IMG/VR virus record: IMGVR_UViG_3300005253_000643
Location: 1 to 29,778 of that record
From: a virus
Length of the DNA stretch: 29,778 nt
Reading direction: 5' to 3' (one strand)
Positions within the stretch are counted from its first letter, which is position 1; every line of letters begins with the position of its first letter. The notes beneath the pieces are model-generated. The model did not search any database. It was not told the DNA's origin and was given only the letters and a program-made list of their open reading frames with translations. This document shows, one piece after another, positions 23,680-28,769 of the stretch. Both the position numbers and the translations under genes were made by a program.

Positions 23680-23835
23680 TTATCCTGTCCTCAACCATAC
23701 CACCAAAGACTCTTTTACGCTTTCAGCAATATCCGCATCTTGTGGATATCGGTACGTCTCTGATTCTTCATTCGCACAGATAACAACCACCAGCGTCTTT
23801 GTACCACGGTGAGTACAAATCTTAATATCTATCAT
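23680..23835 (-). CDS. hypothetical 51-aa protein
   Basis: A strong TTAGGAG leader lies about 6 bases before the ATG, and the stop abuts the next start (TAAATG). The product starts 'MIDIKICTHRGTKTLVVVIC', a pair of beta strands, and ends in a helix, 'ADIAESVKESLVVWLRTG'. It is soluble and acidic overall. No family was recognised. The spacing and leader make it a likely real gene although it is short. Confidence 0.6.
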   Translation of the reverse strand: MIDIKICTHRGTKTLVVVICANEESETYRYPQDADIAESVKESLVVWLRTG

Positions 23836-23844
23836 TCTTTTCTC

Positions 23845-24006
23845 CTAATAGGCATTTATCAAACTCTCGACTTCATTCAGCTTCATCTGTATCACTTCAA
23901 GGGCCTCTTCCTGTTCCATATCATTGCTTGGGTTGCCCGTCTCTAAGAACACGGCTGTCCGGGCTTCCTGTAGGCCGTGAAGGGCATTTTCAAGGTTTTG
24001 CGTCAT
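23845..24006 (-). CDS. hypothetical 53-aa acidic helical protein
   Basis: The ATG overlaps the stop of the preceding gene (ATGA) and follows GAGGAAGAAG. The product is almost entirely helical and acidic, running from 'MTQNLENALHGLQEARTAVF' to 'LEVIQMKLNEVESLINAY'. It could form a coiled coil. It lies in a string of tightly coupled small genes between the terminase subunits. No function is recognised. Confidence 0.6.
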   Translation of the reverse strand: MTQNLENALHGLQEARTAVFLETGNPSNDMEQEEALEVIQMKLNEVESLINAY

Positions 24007-24137
24007 CTCTTCTTCCTCAACTTCGCCCCGCCTGCCCTGGCCCCGAAGAGGCCCTTCTGGGCTTTTGTGAGCTTATGGCCACGGACAGAGCCATGTTTGA
24101 GTATTTTCTTTGCCTTGGCGCGGGTTAGTTTAGCCAT
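24003..24137 (-). CDS. conserved basic 44-aa phage protein
   Basis: The sequence 'KAKKILKHGSVRGHKLTKAQ' (about 8-27) followed by 'KGLFGARAGG' matches a short basic protein seen in many phages and prophages ('ILxHGxVRGxxLTxxQxGxFGAxAGG'). Its role is unknown to me; similar genes are usually near packaging or head genes. It overlaps the upstream gene by one base and the downstream gene by four. The net positive charge would allow binding to DNA or RNA. Confidence 0.7.
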   Translation of the reverse strand: MAKLTRAKAKKILKHGSVRGHKLTKAQKGLFGARAGGAKLRKKR

Positions 24138-24373
24138 TATTGCACCGTCTCATAAGCTATACCATGAAACAACGTGCCTGGCAGCGGAAAAGGTGGTGAT
24201 TCCAACGGAGGGTACACTGGCCAGCACGAAGGATACACAGGCCAAGTAACCACCTCATCCTGAACAGATACCCAGCCTGCCCCACCACAACCACGGCAGG
24301 TCTCTATTGTGCCAGCAGGTATGCCGTTGCCGCCATTCCCCCGACAAAGCGGGCATGTTTCAGCATGTACCAT
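24137..24373 (-). CDS. small zinc-finger protein (CxxCxGxG type), 78 aa
   Basis: Two DnaJ-like zinc half-sites are visible: 'CPLCRGNGG' (about 7-15) and 'CRGCGGAGW' (about 26-34), separated by 11 residues between pairs. They probably bind a single zinc. The rest is rich in Pro, Tyr and Trp ('WPVYPSCWPVYPPLESPPF') and probably disordered. The start follows GGGGAG. A regulatory or chaperone-adaptor role is possible, but only zinc binding is supported. Confidence 0.6.
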   Translation of the reverse strand: MVHAETCPLCRGNGGNGIPAGTIETCRGCGGAGWVSVQDEVVTWPVYPSCWPVYPPLESPPFPLPGTLFHGIAYETVQ

Positions 24374-24566
24374 TACAACTCCCCGTTATAAACCATGATA
24401 CACCAGTGCTTTCACTAACAAATGGCACTACGTGAAGCAATTTTTCAGCCTGGGCATCGGTTAATCGCTGAGTCCAACCTAAAACCCGCCTTGCCAGCCT
24501 CCAGTTTGCTGTAAAGGCCCGCGATAAGGCTTTGTTTAGCTCAGCGTTATCCATTATGTTAGCCAT
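24360..24566 (-). CDS. hypothetical 68-aa protein
   Basis: Three ATGs are possible at the 5' end (24,575, 24,566, 24,554). The one at 24,566 has the best distance from GGAGGA, the first being too close. The product has a helical part ('NAELNKALSRAFTANWRLAR') and 'GWTQRLTDAQAEKLLHVVPF', and ends 'GSCNGTC'. There is no membrane segment, and no family was recognised. It overlaps neighbours at both ends, as do other genes in this string. Confidence 0.5.
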   Translation of the reverse strand: MANIMDNAELNKALSRAFTANWRLARRVLGWTQRLTDAQAEKLLHVVPFVSESTGVSWFITGSCNGTC

Positions 24567-24777
24567 TGTAAACATCCTCCTCCTTGTCGTTCAAGAAGTC
24601 CCAGCCAAGAGGAACAGGCTCTGTCGAACCGGCAGGGTGGTCAGGGAACCGGATCATGGTGCAAGGGCCGCCCTCGGTAGAAGCAGTCAGGGATTCAACA
24701 GGCTCAGCCACCTTCTTACCCAGCAAAGCACCACACAAACCAAGGAACCCGTTTTTAGCTAATTGTCGTCTGTTCAT
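24559..24777 (-). CDS. 72-aa protein with twin-arginine-like N-terminus
   Basis: The start is chosen at 24,777 because GGAAAG stands 8 bases upstream; the longer frame would need TTG. The product begins 'MNRRQLAKNGFLGLCGALLG', that is RR, a short polar stretch and a hydrophobic segment, as in twin-arginine or lipoprotein-like signals. The hydrophobic run is short and no cleavage site is clear. The C-terminal part is polar ('EPVESLTASTEGGP', 'DHPAGSTEPVPLGW'). It may be exported or membrane-attached; this is inference. Confidence 0.5.
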   Translation of the reverse strand: MNRRQLAKNGFLGLCGALLGKKVAEPVESLTASTEGGPCTMIRFPDHPAGSTEPVPLGWDFLNDKEEDVYNG

Positions 24778-24925
24778 GTAACGATCTTTCCAATAACTCG
24801 TAGTTCTCAAAGATAAAGTCTATACATAACACATGAACCCTTGGGTGAGAGTCAGAAAGCGTTTTCCATTCTAACCTGTCCAGTCTCTGTAACAAGTCTT
24901 GTTTTTCTGCTTCGTCAAGGTTCAT
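24755..24925 (-). CDS. hypothetical 56-aa protein
   Basis: The ATG follows AGAGG by 6 bases in a leader (GAGAGGTAGATATG) that closely resembles those of two nearby genes. The product is helical and acidic: 'MNLDEAEKQDLLQRLDRLEW' and then 'HVLCIDFIFENYELLERSLH'. Its end overlaps the next gene by 23 bases in another frame. No motif was recognised. The leader and overlap support a real gene. Confidence 0.55.
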   Translation of the reverse strand: MNLDEAEKQDLLQRLDRLEWKTLSDSHPRVHVLCIDFIFENYELLERSLHEQTTIS

Positions 24926-24934
24926 ATCTACCTC

Positions 24935-25120
24935 TCAGGAAAAGAACTCAGCTAAAGTAACATCGGGGTGGATTAAATGACAAACGCTGCCACAAAGACC
25001 GGGCCGACCGTCCAAAGGGACCTCCTCGTTGCAGTGGCGGACATATACGACCTTGGCATCAGGCGAACTTATCTTCCTGGTCGCGTTATTGATCATCTCT
25101 TTTCTGTAAGCGTCTGTCAT
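24935..25120 (-). CDS. hypothetical 61-aa protein
   Basis: The leader AGAGGTAGACATG matches that of the next gene. The product begins 'MTDAYRKEMINNATRKISSP', has a strand 'AKVVYVRHCNEEV' (about 22-34), and contains three cysteines in 'RHCNEEVPLDGRPGLCGSVC', perhaps metal-binding, with H48 close by. It ends in an acidic helix. No family was recognised. Confidence 0.5.
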   Translation of the reverse strand: MTDAYRKEMINNATRKISSPDAKVVYVRHCNEEVPLDGRPGLCGSVCHLIHPDVTLAEFFS

Positions 25121-25131
25121 GTCTACCTCTA

Positions 25132-25223
25132 AAACAAAGGACTTATGTCAATTATTTTATTTTGTATTCTCTCGGCGCATTTAACAGAAACGCGGTTTTC
25201 CTGAAATAAACAAAGGACTTATG
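25132..25223. repeat. 16-bp direct repeat with promoter-like flank
   Basis: AAACAAAGGACTTATG occurs at 25,132-25,147 and at 25,208-25,223, 76 bases apart. The gap between genes holding them (25,121-25,236) contains no convincing ORF. On the minus strand the first copy is part of ATTGACATAAGT, a 12-base sequence also present at 26,359-26,370 in the divergent control region. Confidence 0.7.
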
Positions 25224-25236
25224 GCTGTAATTCCAG

Positions 25237-25323
25237 CTATTTCCAGATTCTGAATCCCAGCCAAGGCCAAAACTTAGTATTTCCAAACCACTTGAAAGCT
25301 AAATTGTAAATTATCCATCGCAT
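25237..25323 (-). CDS. 28-aa cationic, tryptophan-rich peptide
   Basis: AAGGAG stands 7 bases before the ATG, the best leader in the neighbourhood. The 28-residue product has five Trp (3, 12, 19, 21, 27), four Phe and one Tyr, with Arg/Lys at 2, 11, 17, 25 and 28, and no acidic residue. It is thus strongly cationic and amphipathic, with a 'FWPW' turn near 18-21. Such composition is known from membrane-active peptides. It lies in the string next to a lipoprotein gene. Function in lysis, exclusion or host damage is inference. No homologue is recognised, and a chance ORF cannot be excluded. Confidence 0.5.
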   Translation of the reverse strand: MRWIIYNLAFKWFGNTKFWPWLGFRIWK

Positions 25324-25511
25324 GGTATGCTCCTTATCTACCTCTCATGTCTTGTATTGCTAAATACCACATATATCTATACCACCCTAATGAATTACAC
25401 TGCCCCGCTCGCGATTGGGGGTTAAGCCCTTTTCAGGCCCCTGTCCCTGCCTGCCCTTGCCCTGGTACCAGTCAGGCCCTGATCGTGGACTGGCGCTGTG
25501 CCTGTGGCCGC

Positions 25512-25628
25512 TCAGTGGCAGCCTGCGACCCAGTCAGATAGCTCAAGGTACGTGTACGTGGGCTGGTAGGATAAACCACAACCACTGATACACACCAGCA
25601 CTAACAGTATTAAGATATACTTCATCAT
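25512..25628 (-). CDS. 38-aa lipoprotein with clear lipobox
   Basis: The product starts with Lys3 and a hydrophobic stretch 'ILILLVLVC' followed by the lipobox I-S-G-C (Cys17). The leader is GAGGAG before an ATG-ATG pair. After cleavage only about 22 residues ('CGLSYQPTYTYLELSDWVAG' plus C-H) would remain, attached to a lipid. Small lipoproteins of phages include Rz1-type outer-membrane spanins and superinfection-exclusion proteins. This one lacks the proline-rich tail usual for Rz1, and no Rz partner was found beside it. Confidence 0.65.
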   Translation of the reverse strand: MMKYILILLVLVCISGCGLSYQPTYTYLELSDWVAGCH

Positions 25629-25637
25629 TACGCTCCT

Positions 25638-25811
25638 CTACCCAGTTTGAGCTTGATAGCGGCACGAGCCCTCAGTGGCTTGCTGCCTGTCGTACCACAG
25701 CAACCCTTCCTTGACCGCTGCCTCACAACGGTTGCGACTAACATCAACGGCAGCCTGTACCGCCTGCCTGTCGGCACGTGCCACGTCATCTATCATGTCT
25801 TGCTCTGTCAT
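25638..25811 (-). CDS. hypothetical 57-aa protein
   Basis: The start at 25,811 is preferred over an upstream in-frame start because GAGGGAG lies 7 bases before it; it comes directly after the small terminase stop. The product is helical: 'MTEQDMIDDVARADRQAVQA' and then 'VDVSRNRCEAAVKEGLLWYD'. It is soluble with two cysteines. No family is recognised. The leader (GAGGGAGCGTAAGATG) is similar to that of the following lipoprotein gene (GAGGAGCGTAATGATG), suggesting parallel translation signals. Confidence 0.55.
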   Translation of the reverse strand: MTEQDMIDDVARADRQAVQAAVDVSRNRCEAAVKEGLLWYDRQQATEGSCRYQAQTG

Positions 25812-25812
25812 C

Positions 25813-26250
25813 TTACGCTCCCTCACTCAGTCTCTTCTTAATAGCGGCCCTGGCCATAAGCCTGAACTCGTCCACCTGCTCAACAGTTACAGGAGTAGGC
25901 ACCTCTGCTACGCCAGTAAGGCCAACATCAATGAAGTCGCACTCAGACTTGCCTAACAACTCACTGGCTCTGAGCCTGTCGCACATATTGGGCGCTGTTT
26001 TCATAGTCTTGGACCAGAATAGCTTGCGTTCTTCCCTGTCTGCGACGTGTTCTGCCTTAATCCCTGCCTCTATCGCTGCTATGGCCTGCCTTACCCGTAG
26101 ATTACCGTAGACGTCCCCTACGGCCTTGCCTGACTTGCAACTGGACTCAGCATAACCTACAGTCCTCATGGATTGTGCCTTGTCCCGCCCGTTACTACAG
26201 AACTCTCGTGCTACTGCTTCAACCGTGCTTTGGTCTTTTATACTTGGCAT
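25813..26250 (-). CDS. terS: terminase small subunit, 145 aa
   Basis: The N-terminal half follows the Terminase_2-type pattern: 'VAREFCSNGRDKAQSMRTVG' (about 13-32), then 'YAESSCKSGKAVGDVYGNLR' and 'VRQAIAAIEAG', i.e. helix-turn-helix with an A/G-Y-x-E/S motif and a 'N..VR.AI' helix. The middle ('WSKTMKTAPNMCDRLRASEL', about 79-98) is the usual oligomerisation/linker helix, and the C-terminus is helical. Small terminases recognise the packaging site and stimulate the large subunit. It is the first gene of the minus-strand block, beside the divergent control region, and its partner lies about 3.5 kb downstream. Confidence 0.75.
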   Translation of the reverse strand: MPSIKDQSTVEAVAREFCSNGRDKAQSMRTVGYAESSCKSGKAVGDVYGNLRVRQAIAAIEAGIKAEHVADREERKLFWSKTMKTAPNMCDRLRASELLGKSECDFIDVGLTGVAEVPTPVTVEQVDEFRLMARAAIKKRLSEGA

Positions 26251-26363
26251 TATAAATCTTTGTCCTTATCCTGCTTATATACGCCCTTTTCGACCCCGTG
26301 AGTAACATAATTTTGTTCTTATCTTGCTGCTTTTCATGTAAAGCCTTGTGCTTACTGTACTTA

Positions 26364-26409
26364 TGTCAATAATAATTCATTTGACACCTTAGCCGTTGTG
26401 ATGTATAGT
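26364..26409 (+). promoter_or_regulatory. sigma70-type promoter of the plus-strand operon and overlapping dyad
   Basis: TTGACA (26,381-26,386) and TATAGT (26,404-26,409) are separated by 17 bases, a near-consensus promoter directed to the plus strand, with the first gene 48 bases further. On the other strand TTGACA occurs at 26,364-26,369, making a TGTCAA-N11-TTGACA dyad. No matching -10 was found for that minus copy, so it may be an operator half-site or part of a weak divergent promoter. Confidence 0.85.
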
Positions 26410-26456
26410 ATCAGTAATGGAACGTACTGTCAATCTTATTTTTAGGAGTACTTACT

Positions 26457-26675
26457 GTGACTCTTGACAAATTCAGCATTATCAAGCGAGCAGACTCGGT
26501 TTACTATGTTATCTTCGACTGTAAACCTTATAAGTCTCAATCGTTGGGTACCTGTTCCAGTCGATCAGGAGCAACCCGACGAGTTAAGGCTTTCGCAAAA
26601 CGCAATTCAGTTATGGACTATTTAACTATTTACTCTGAAAACCCCCTGATCCCAGAGGGCGAGGCCGTACAATAG
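26457..26675 (+). CDS. first gene of plus-strand operon, 72 aa, unknown
   Basis: The start is GTG, 10 bases after AGGAG and about 48 bases after the promoter -10. The product begins 'MTLDKFSIIKRADSVYYVIF' and continues 'CKPYKSQSLGTCSSRSGATR', with a C-terminal helix 'RVKAFAKRNSVMDYLTIYSE'. This is a strand-strand-basic loop-helix arrangement, and its basic charge could suit nucleic-acid binding. The family is not recognised. Being the first gene from the strongest promoter, it may be expressed earliest after infection; that is inference. Confidence 0.65.
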   Translation: MTLDKFSIIKRADSVYYVIFDCKPYKSQSLGTCSSRSGATRRVKAFAKRNSVMDYLTIYSENPLIPEGEAVQ

Positions 26676-26740
26676 GCAAGTATGTTAAACTGGGCTGTTT
26701 TTTTACTAAAGTCAGTGTCACAGTTTTTGGGAGCATAACA

Positions 26741-26881
26741 ATGACACTCAAAGAATTAAATGAACTGGCCGAAAACGAAAACGCTTACCTTTTTTTTAGT
26801 ATCGACGGCGTTAGATATGAAATCGACAATCTTATTGGTTCTGATGAAATAGAGATCACCCTGTCCGGCCATGAGTACTAA
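26741..26881 (+). CDS. 46-aa acidic protein, unknown
   Basis: GGGAG stands about 7 bases before the ATG. The product begins 'MTLKELNELAENENAYLFFS', then 'IDGVRYEIDNLIGSDEIEIT'. It has a short helix and several beta strands, with a net negative charge. It contains a slippery-looking run of T's (CTTTTTTTTAG), but the frame stays open. No family was recognised. Gene order and leader support translation. Confidence 0.55.
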   Translation: MTLKELNELAENENAYLFFSIDGVRYEIDNLIGSDEIEITLSGHEY

Positions 26882-26926
26882 AGCCCACACGGGGCCTTAA
26901 TTAAAACCTTTTTTAGGAGACCTCTC

Positions 26927-27130
26927 ATGTTCGACAAAAGCAAAAAAGACATTATCAGAGACGTCAAAAAAGCATCTGCTGTATATGTCGCTGTTCATGG
27001 TATGACAGAACACGATATGTATTATGTCAAAACCACCCGCGTTGCTATACTGGATGTTATCTCTGATGTTGAAGACGATATACCCTTCGACTATGATGTC
27101 GATAAGTGGGGAGATGTCAATATCGGATGA
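26927..27130 (+). CDS. 67-aa acidic protein, unknown
   Basis: The leader CCTTTTTTAGGAG precedes the ATG. The product begins 'MFDKSKKDIIRDVKKASAVY', then 'VKTTRVAILDVISDVEDDIP' and ends in an acidic 'FDYDVDKWGDVNIG' stretch. The N-terminus is basic and the C-terminus strongly acidic, a feature of some phage DNA-mimic or inhibitor proteins, but nothing specific supports that. The family is unknown. Confidence 0.6.
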   Translation: MFDKSKKDIIRDVKKASAVYVAVHGMTEHDMYYVKTTRVAILDVISDVEDDIPFDYDVDKWGDVNIG

Positions 27131-27189
27131 TACCCAGCCCTCACAGCCCGCCGGTGCAACTCCGGCACAGGGCCTTGATTGGAGATAGT

Positions 27190-27372
27190 ATGATAGCTCA
27201 TAAAATAACCGTTAACAAGCGTATTATCGAGTCAGATTTTGCTAATCGGCACGATAAGTACCGTAAACAGCGTCGGGCGCGTATTGCTGATTGTATCGCG
27301 TGTATACGCCAGCTGCAAAATAACCCGACAGAAGCCGATAAGTACAATAACCCGGCTAAGCACTTTAATTGA
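27190..27372 (+). CDS. 60-aa basic helical protein, unknown
   Basis: The start at 27,190 is preferred because GGAG lies 6 bases upstream; the longer frame would begin inside the preceding gene. The product is basic and helical: 'SDFANRHDKYRKQRRARIAD' and then 'CIACIRQLQNNPTEADKYNN'. The CxxC motif (IADCIACI) may bind metal or be reactive. It could bind RNA or DNA. No family is recognised. Before the gene a small hairpin (GCCGG-TGCAACT-CCGGC, about 27,150-27,166) is present. Confidence 0.55.
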   Translation: MIAHKITVNKRIIESDFANRHDKYRKQRRARIADCIACIRQLQNNPTEADKYNNPAKHFN

Positions 27373-27395
27373 AACCCTTTTTAGGAGTACAGACA

Positions 27396-27728
27396 ATGGA
27401 CGTTTACATTTATCAAGCAGACCTGTATTGTGCCAACTGTGGCGAAAAGATTAAAACTGCCTTAGAAAAAAACAATCCTTTGCACTGGCCAGCAACCCAA
27501 ACCGACTCCGATTCGTACCCGCAAGGCCCTTATCCTGATGGTGGCGGTGAAGCCGACTGCCCCCGACACTGCGACAAGTGCGGCTGCTTTCTTCAGAATC
27601 CACTTACTTCAGCCGGATATGACTACGTACAAAAAGCATTGCAGCAACACTTACATTCTGGCAGTGAGTGTATCGGTCAATGGTTCGAGTATTACAATTT
27701 TTTCGTCAAATCGTCCGAAACTGAATAA
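27396..27728 (+). CDS. conserved phage protein with Cys clusters, 110 aa
   Basis: The ATG at 27,396 is preferred over the one 27 bases upstream because the shared leader (TTTTTAGGAG) is just before it. The sequence has 'YCANCGEKIK' (about 11-20), then 'SYPQGPYPDGGGEADCPRHC' (about 38-57), 'DKCGCFLQNPLTSAGYDYVQ' (about 58-77) and an aromatic end, 'WFEYYNFF'. This pattern (two CxxC units, 'GGGEAD.P.HC..C..FL.NPLT') is found in many phages, though without known function. Probable zinc-binding host-takeover or regulatory protein. Confidence 0.7.
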   Translation: MDVYIYQADLYCANCGEKIKTALEKNNPLHWPATQTDSDSYPQGPYPDGGGEADCPRHCDKCGCFLQNPLTSAGYDYVQKALQQHLHSGSECIGQWFEYYNFFVKSSETE

Positions 27729-27787
27729 CACCCTGCCGCTAATGGCTGTAAGAGCTTAGATTGACCTTTTTTAGGGAGACCTGTATT

Positions 27788-27982
27788 ATGAAATTGCGGT
27801 GCGATGATTGTCAGAAGATATTCGATATCCCCGATGATAAATGGGACGACTACAATATCTATCGTAAATGGGATGGCGGTGGTTCCCCTGTTGCGTGTGC
27901 ACCACATTTGCTGTGTCGCAAGTGCACTGATAAACAAATTGCACATATGCAGCGGAGTCAATCATCAAAACAGCTTAACTGA
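27788..27982 (+). CDS. 64-aa Cys4 zinc-ribbon protein
   Basis: The start at 27,788 follows TTTTTTAGGGAG. Two CxxC units, 'RCDDCQKIFDIPDDKW' (C5-C8) and 'LLCRKCTDKQ' (about C43-C46), frame a middle of about 35 residues with Tyr, Trp and Asp. This is a classic small zinc ribbon, and a likely nucleic-acid or RNA-polymerase-binding protein. No specific family is recognised. The C-terminus is polar. Confidence 0.6.
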   Translation: MKLRCDDCQKIFDIPDDKWDDYNIYRKWDGGGSPVACAPHLLCRKCTDKQIAHMQRSQSSKQLN

Positions 27983-28009
27983 TAACTTTAATGAAGGGAA
28001 CGTGAGAAT

Positions 28010-28249
28010 ATGGGCAAGTACAATCGGATGGCTAAAATAATCAGGGTACAACGCAAGCAAAATAAATCCCGAATGGTCGGCCAAACTTTCTGTACTCTCG
28101 CGTCCAACGAAAGAAGAAAATCCCCCTGGTTGGGCTCAGCATGGTTTGAACCGGGCAGAGACGAAGCAAGAAAGCAATTTATCGCGGCTTGGAAAGAAGA
28201 AACCGCACAAATGTTAATCAAAAACCCAAGCCTTGTCTTGGTCGATTAA
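28010..28249 (+). CDS. 79-aa basic protein, last gene of plus operon
   Basis: The product begins 'MGKYNRMAKIIRVQRKQNKS', has a central aromatic part ('SPWLGSAWFEPGRDEARKQF', about 38-57) and ends in a helix, 'IAAWKEETAQMLIKNPSLVL'. It is basic at the N-terminus. A leader AAGGGA is present about 11 bases from the ATG, weaker than in the other genes. A strong terminator follows 11 bases after the stop, confirming its end-of-operon position. The function is unknown. Confidence 0.6.
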   Translation: MGKYNRMAKIIRVQRKQNKSRMVGQTFCTLASNERRKSPWLGSAWFEPGRDEARKQFIAAWKEETAQMLIKNPSLVLVD

Positions 28250-28260
28250 ACACCAATTTA

Positions 28261-28297
28261 CCCCCTTTGCGTTGTAGCGCGAGGGGGGCTTTTTTTT
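28261..28297 (+). terminator. rho-independent terminator of the plus-strand operon
   Basis: An 11-bp stem (CCCCCTTTGCG with CGCGAGGGGGG, two G-U pairs) has loop TTGTAG and is followed by C and eight T's. It comes 11 bases after the last gene of the operon. The T run is on the plus strand only, so it acts mainly in that direction. Confidence 0.9.
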
Positions 28298-28430
28298 AAA
28301 AGCAACAATTGAAGCATCCCAATGTGGCCCCTTGATTAATAGAGTGGCACCATCAACTCCGCGCGTTTCATTTTCGGCCTTGCTGCTTTTTTTACACATC
28401 TATCGCTATTTACTTGTTAATGAGCTATAT

Positions 28431-28610
28431 TCAGGGCCTCAGATTCGCCCAGGATAGACGATCTCGCACCTGTTGGTAGTCTGCCATACCCCTTATCTCA
28501 AGAGAGGTCAGTCCATGTCCGTACTCCTCCCAAAACTCTGCACCCATCTCGTCAGGCTCGTCGAACCATTCGTCCAGTAACTCTATTGCTTTGGTGTTAT
28601 TGCTTTTCAC
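28431..28610 (-). CDS. hypothetical 59-aa acidic protein
   Basis: The start is GTG, 6 bases after GGGGA and inside the preceding gene (14-base overlap). The product contains 'IELLDEWFDEPDEMGAEFWE' (about 9-28), then 'YGHGLTSLEIRGMADYQQVR', and ends 'WANLRP'. It is acidic and aromatic. No family is certain. It is the last gene of the right-hand minus cluster and is followed by about 130 bases with no gene before the plus-operon terminator. Confidence 0.5.
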   Translation of the reverse strand: MKSNNTKAIELLDEWFDEPDEMGAEFWEEYGHGLTSLEIRGMADYQQVRDRLSWANLRP

Positions 28611-28767
28611 CTTCCGTCCCCACTGCTACAAGCACTATCTCAAGAGCTTTTACTGCATCTTTCAATAATGTCGGCGTCGTCATTACGTCGGTAACAAAAT
28701 CTTCGTAGCTTTCCACAACCCCATTGCCCACTTGCTGTAATAGTTGTAATTTCTCTTTATCTTCCAT
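28597..28767 (-). CDS. hypothetical 56-aa helical protein
   Basis: The gene begins 2 bases after the stop of the 137-aa gene, with only a weak leader (GAGAAGAAG). The product is a two-helix, acidic protein: 'MEDKEKLQLLQQVGNGVVES' and 'PTLLKDAVKALEIVLVAVGT'. No membrane segment is long enough to be convincing. No family was recognised. Tight spacing on both sides supports it. Confidence 0.5.
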   Translation of the reverse strand: MEDKEKLQLLQQVGNGVVESYEDFVTDVMTTPTLLKDAVKALEIVLVAVGTEGEKQ

Positions 28768-28769
28768 GT

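Larger units (their letters stand above)
26437..27787 (+). repeat. repeated ribosome-binding leader before four plus-strand genes
   Basis: A leader of the form CCTTTTTTAGGAG (variants TATTTTTAGGAG, CCCTTTTTAGGAG, CCTTTTTTAGGGAG) stands before the genes at 26,457, 26,927, 27,396 and 27,788. In three of them TTAATTGAAACC-like or TTGACC sequence precedes it. The copies are at about 26,437-26,448, 26,908-26,919, 27,376-27,387 and 27,765-27,778. The remaining three genes use other leaders. Confidence 0.7.

Noticed and set aside
25347-25541. 64-codon plus-strand frame in the GC-rich stretch
   Set aside because: It overlaps the lipoprotein gene on the other strand and has no leader; the Pro/Cys-rich composition reflects the base bias.
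26801-26811. T-rich run as a programmed frameshift site in the 46-aa gene
   Set aside because: The run has no downstream structure, and the gene stays open in its own frame with a normal end.
28214-28399. 61-codon minus-strand frame
   Set aside because: It runs through the plus-operon terminator and the end of the last plus gene, and has no leader.
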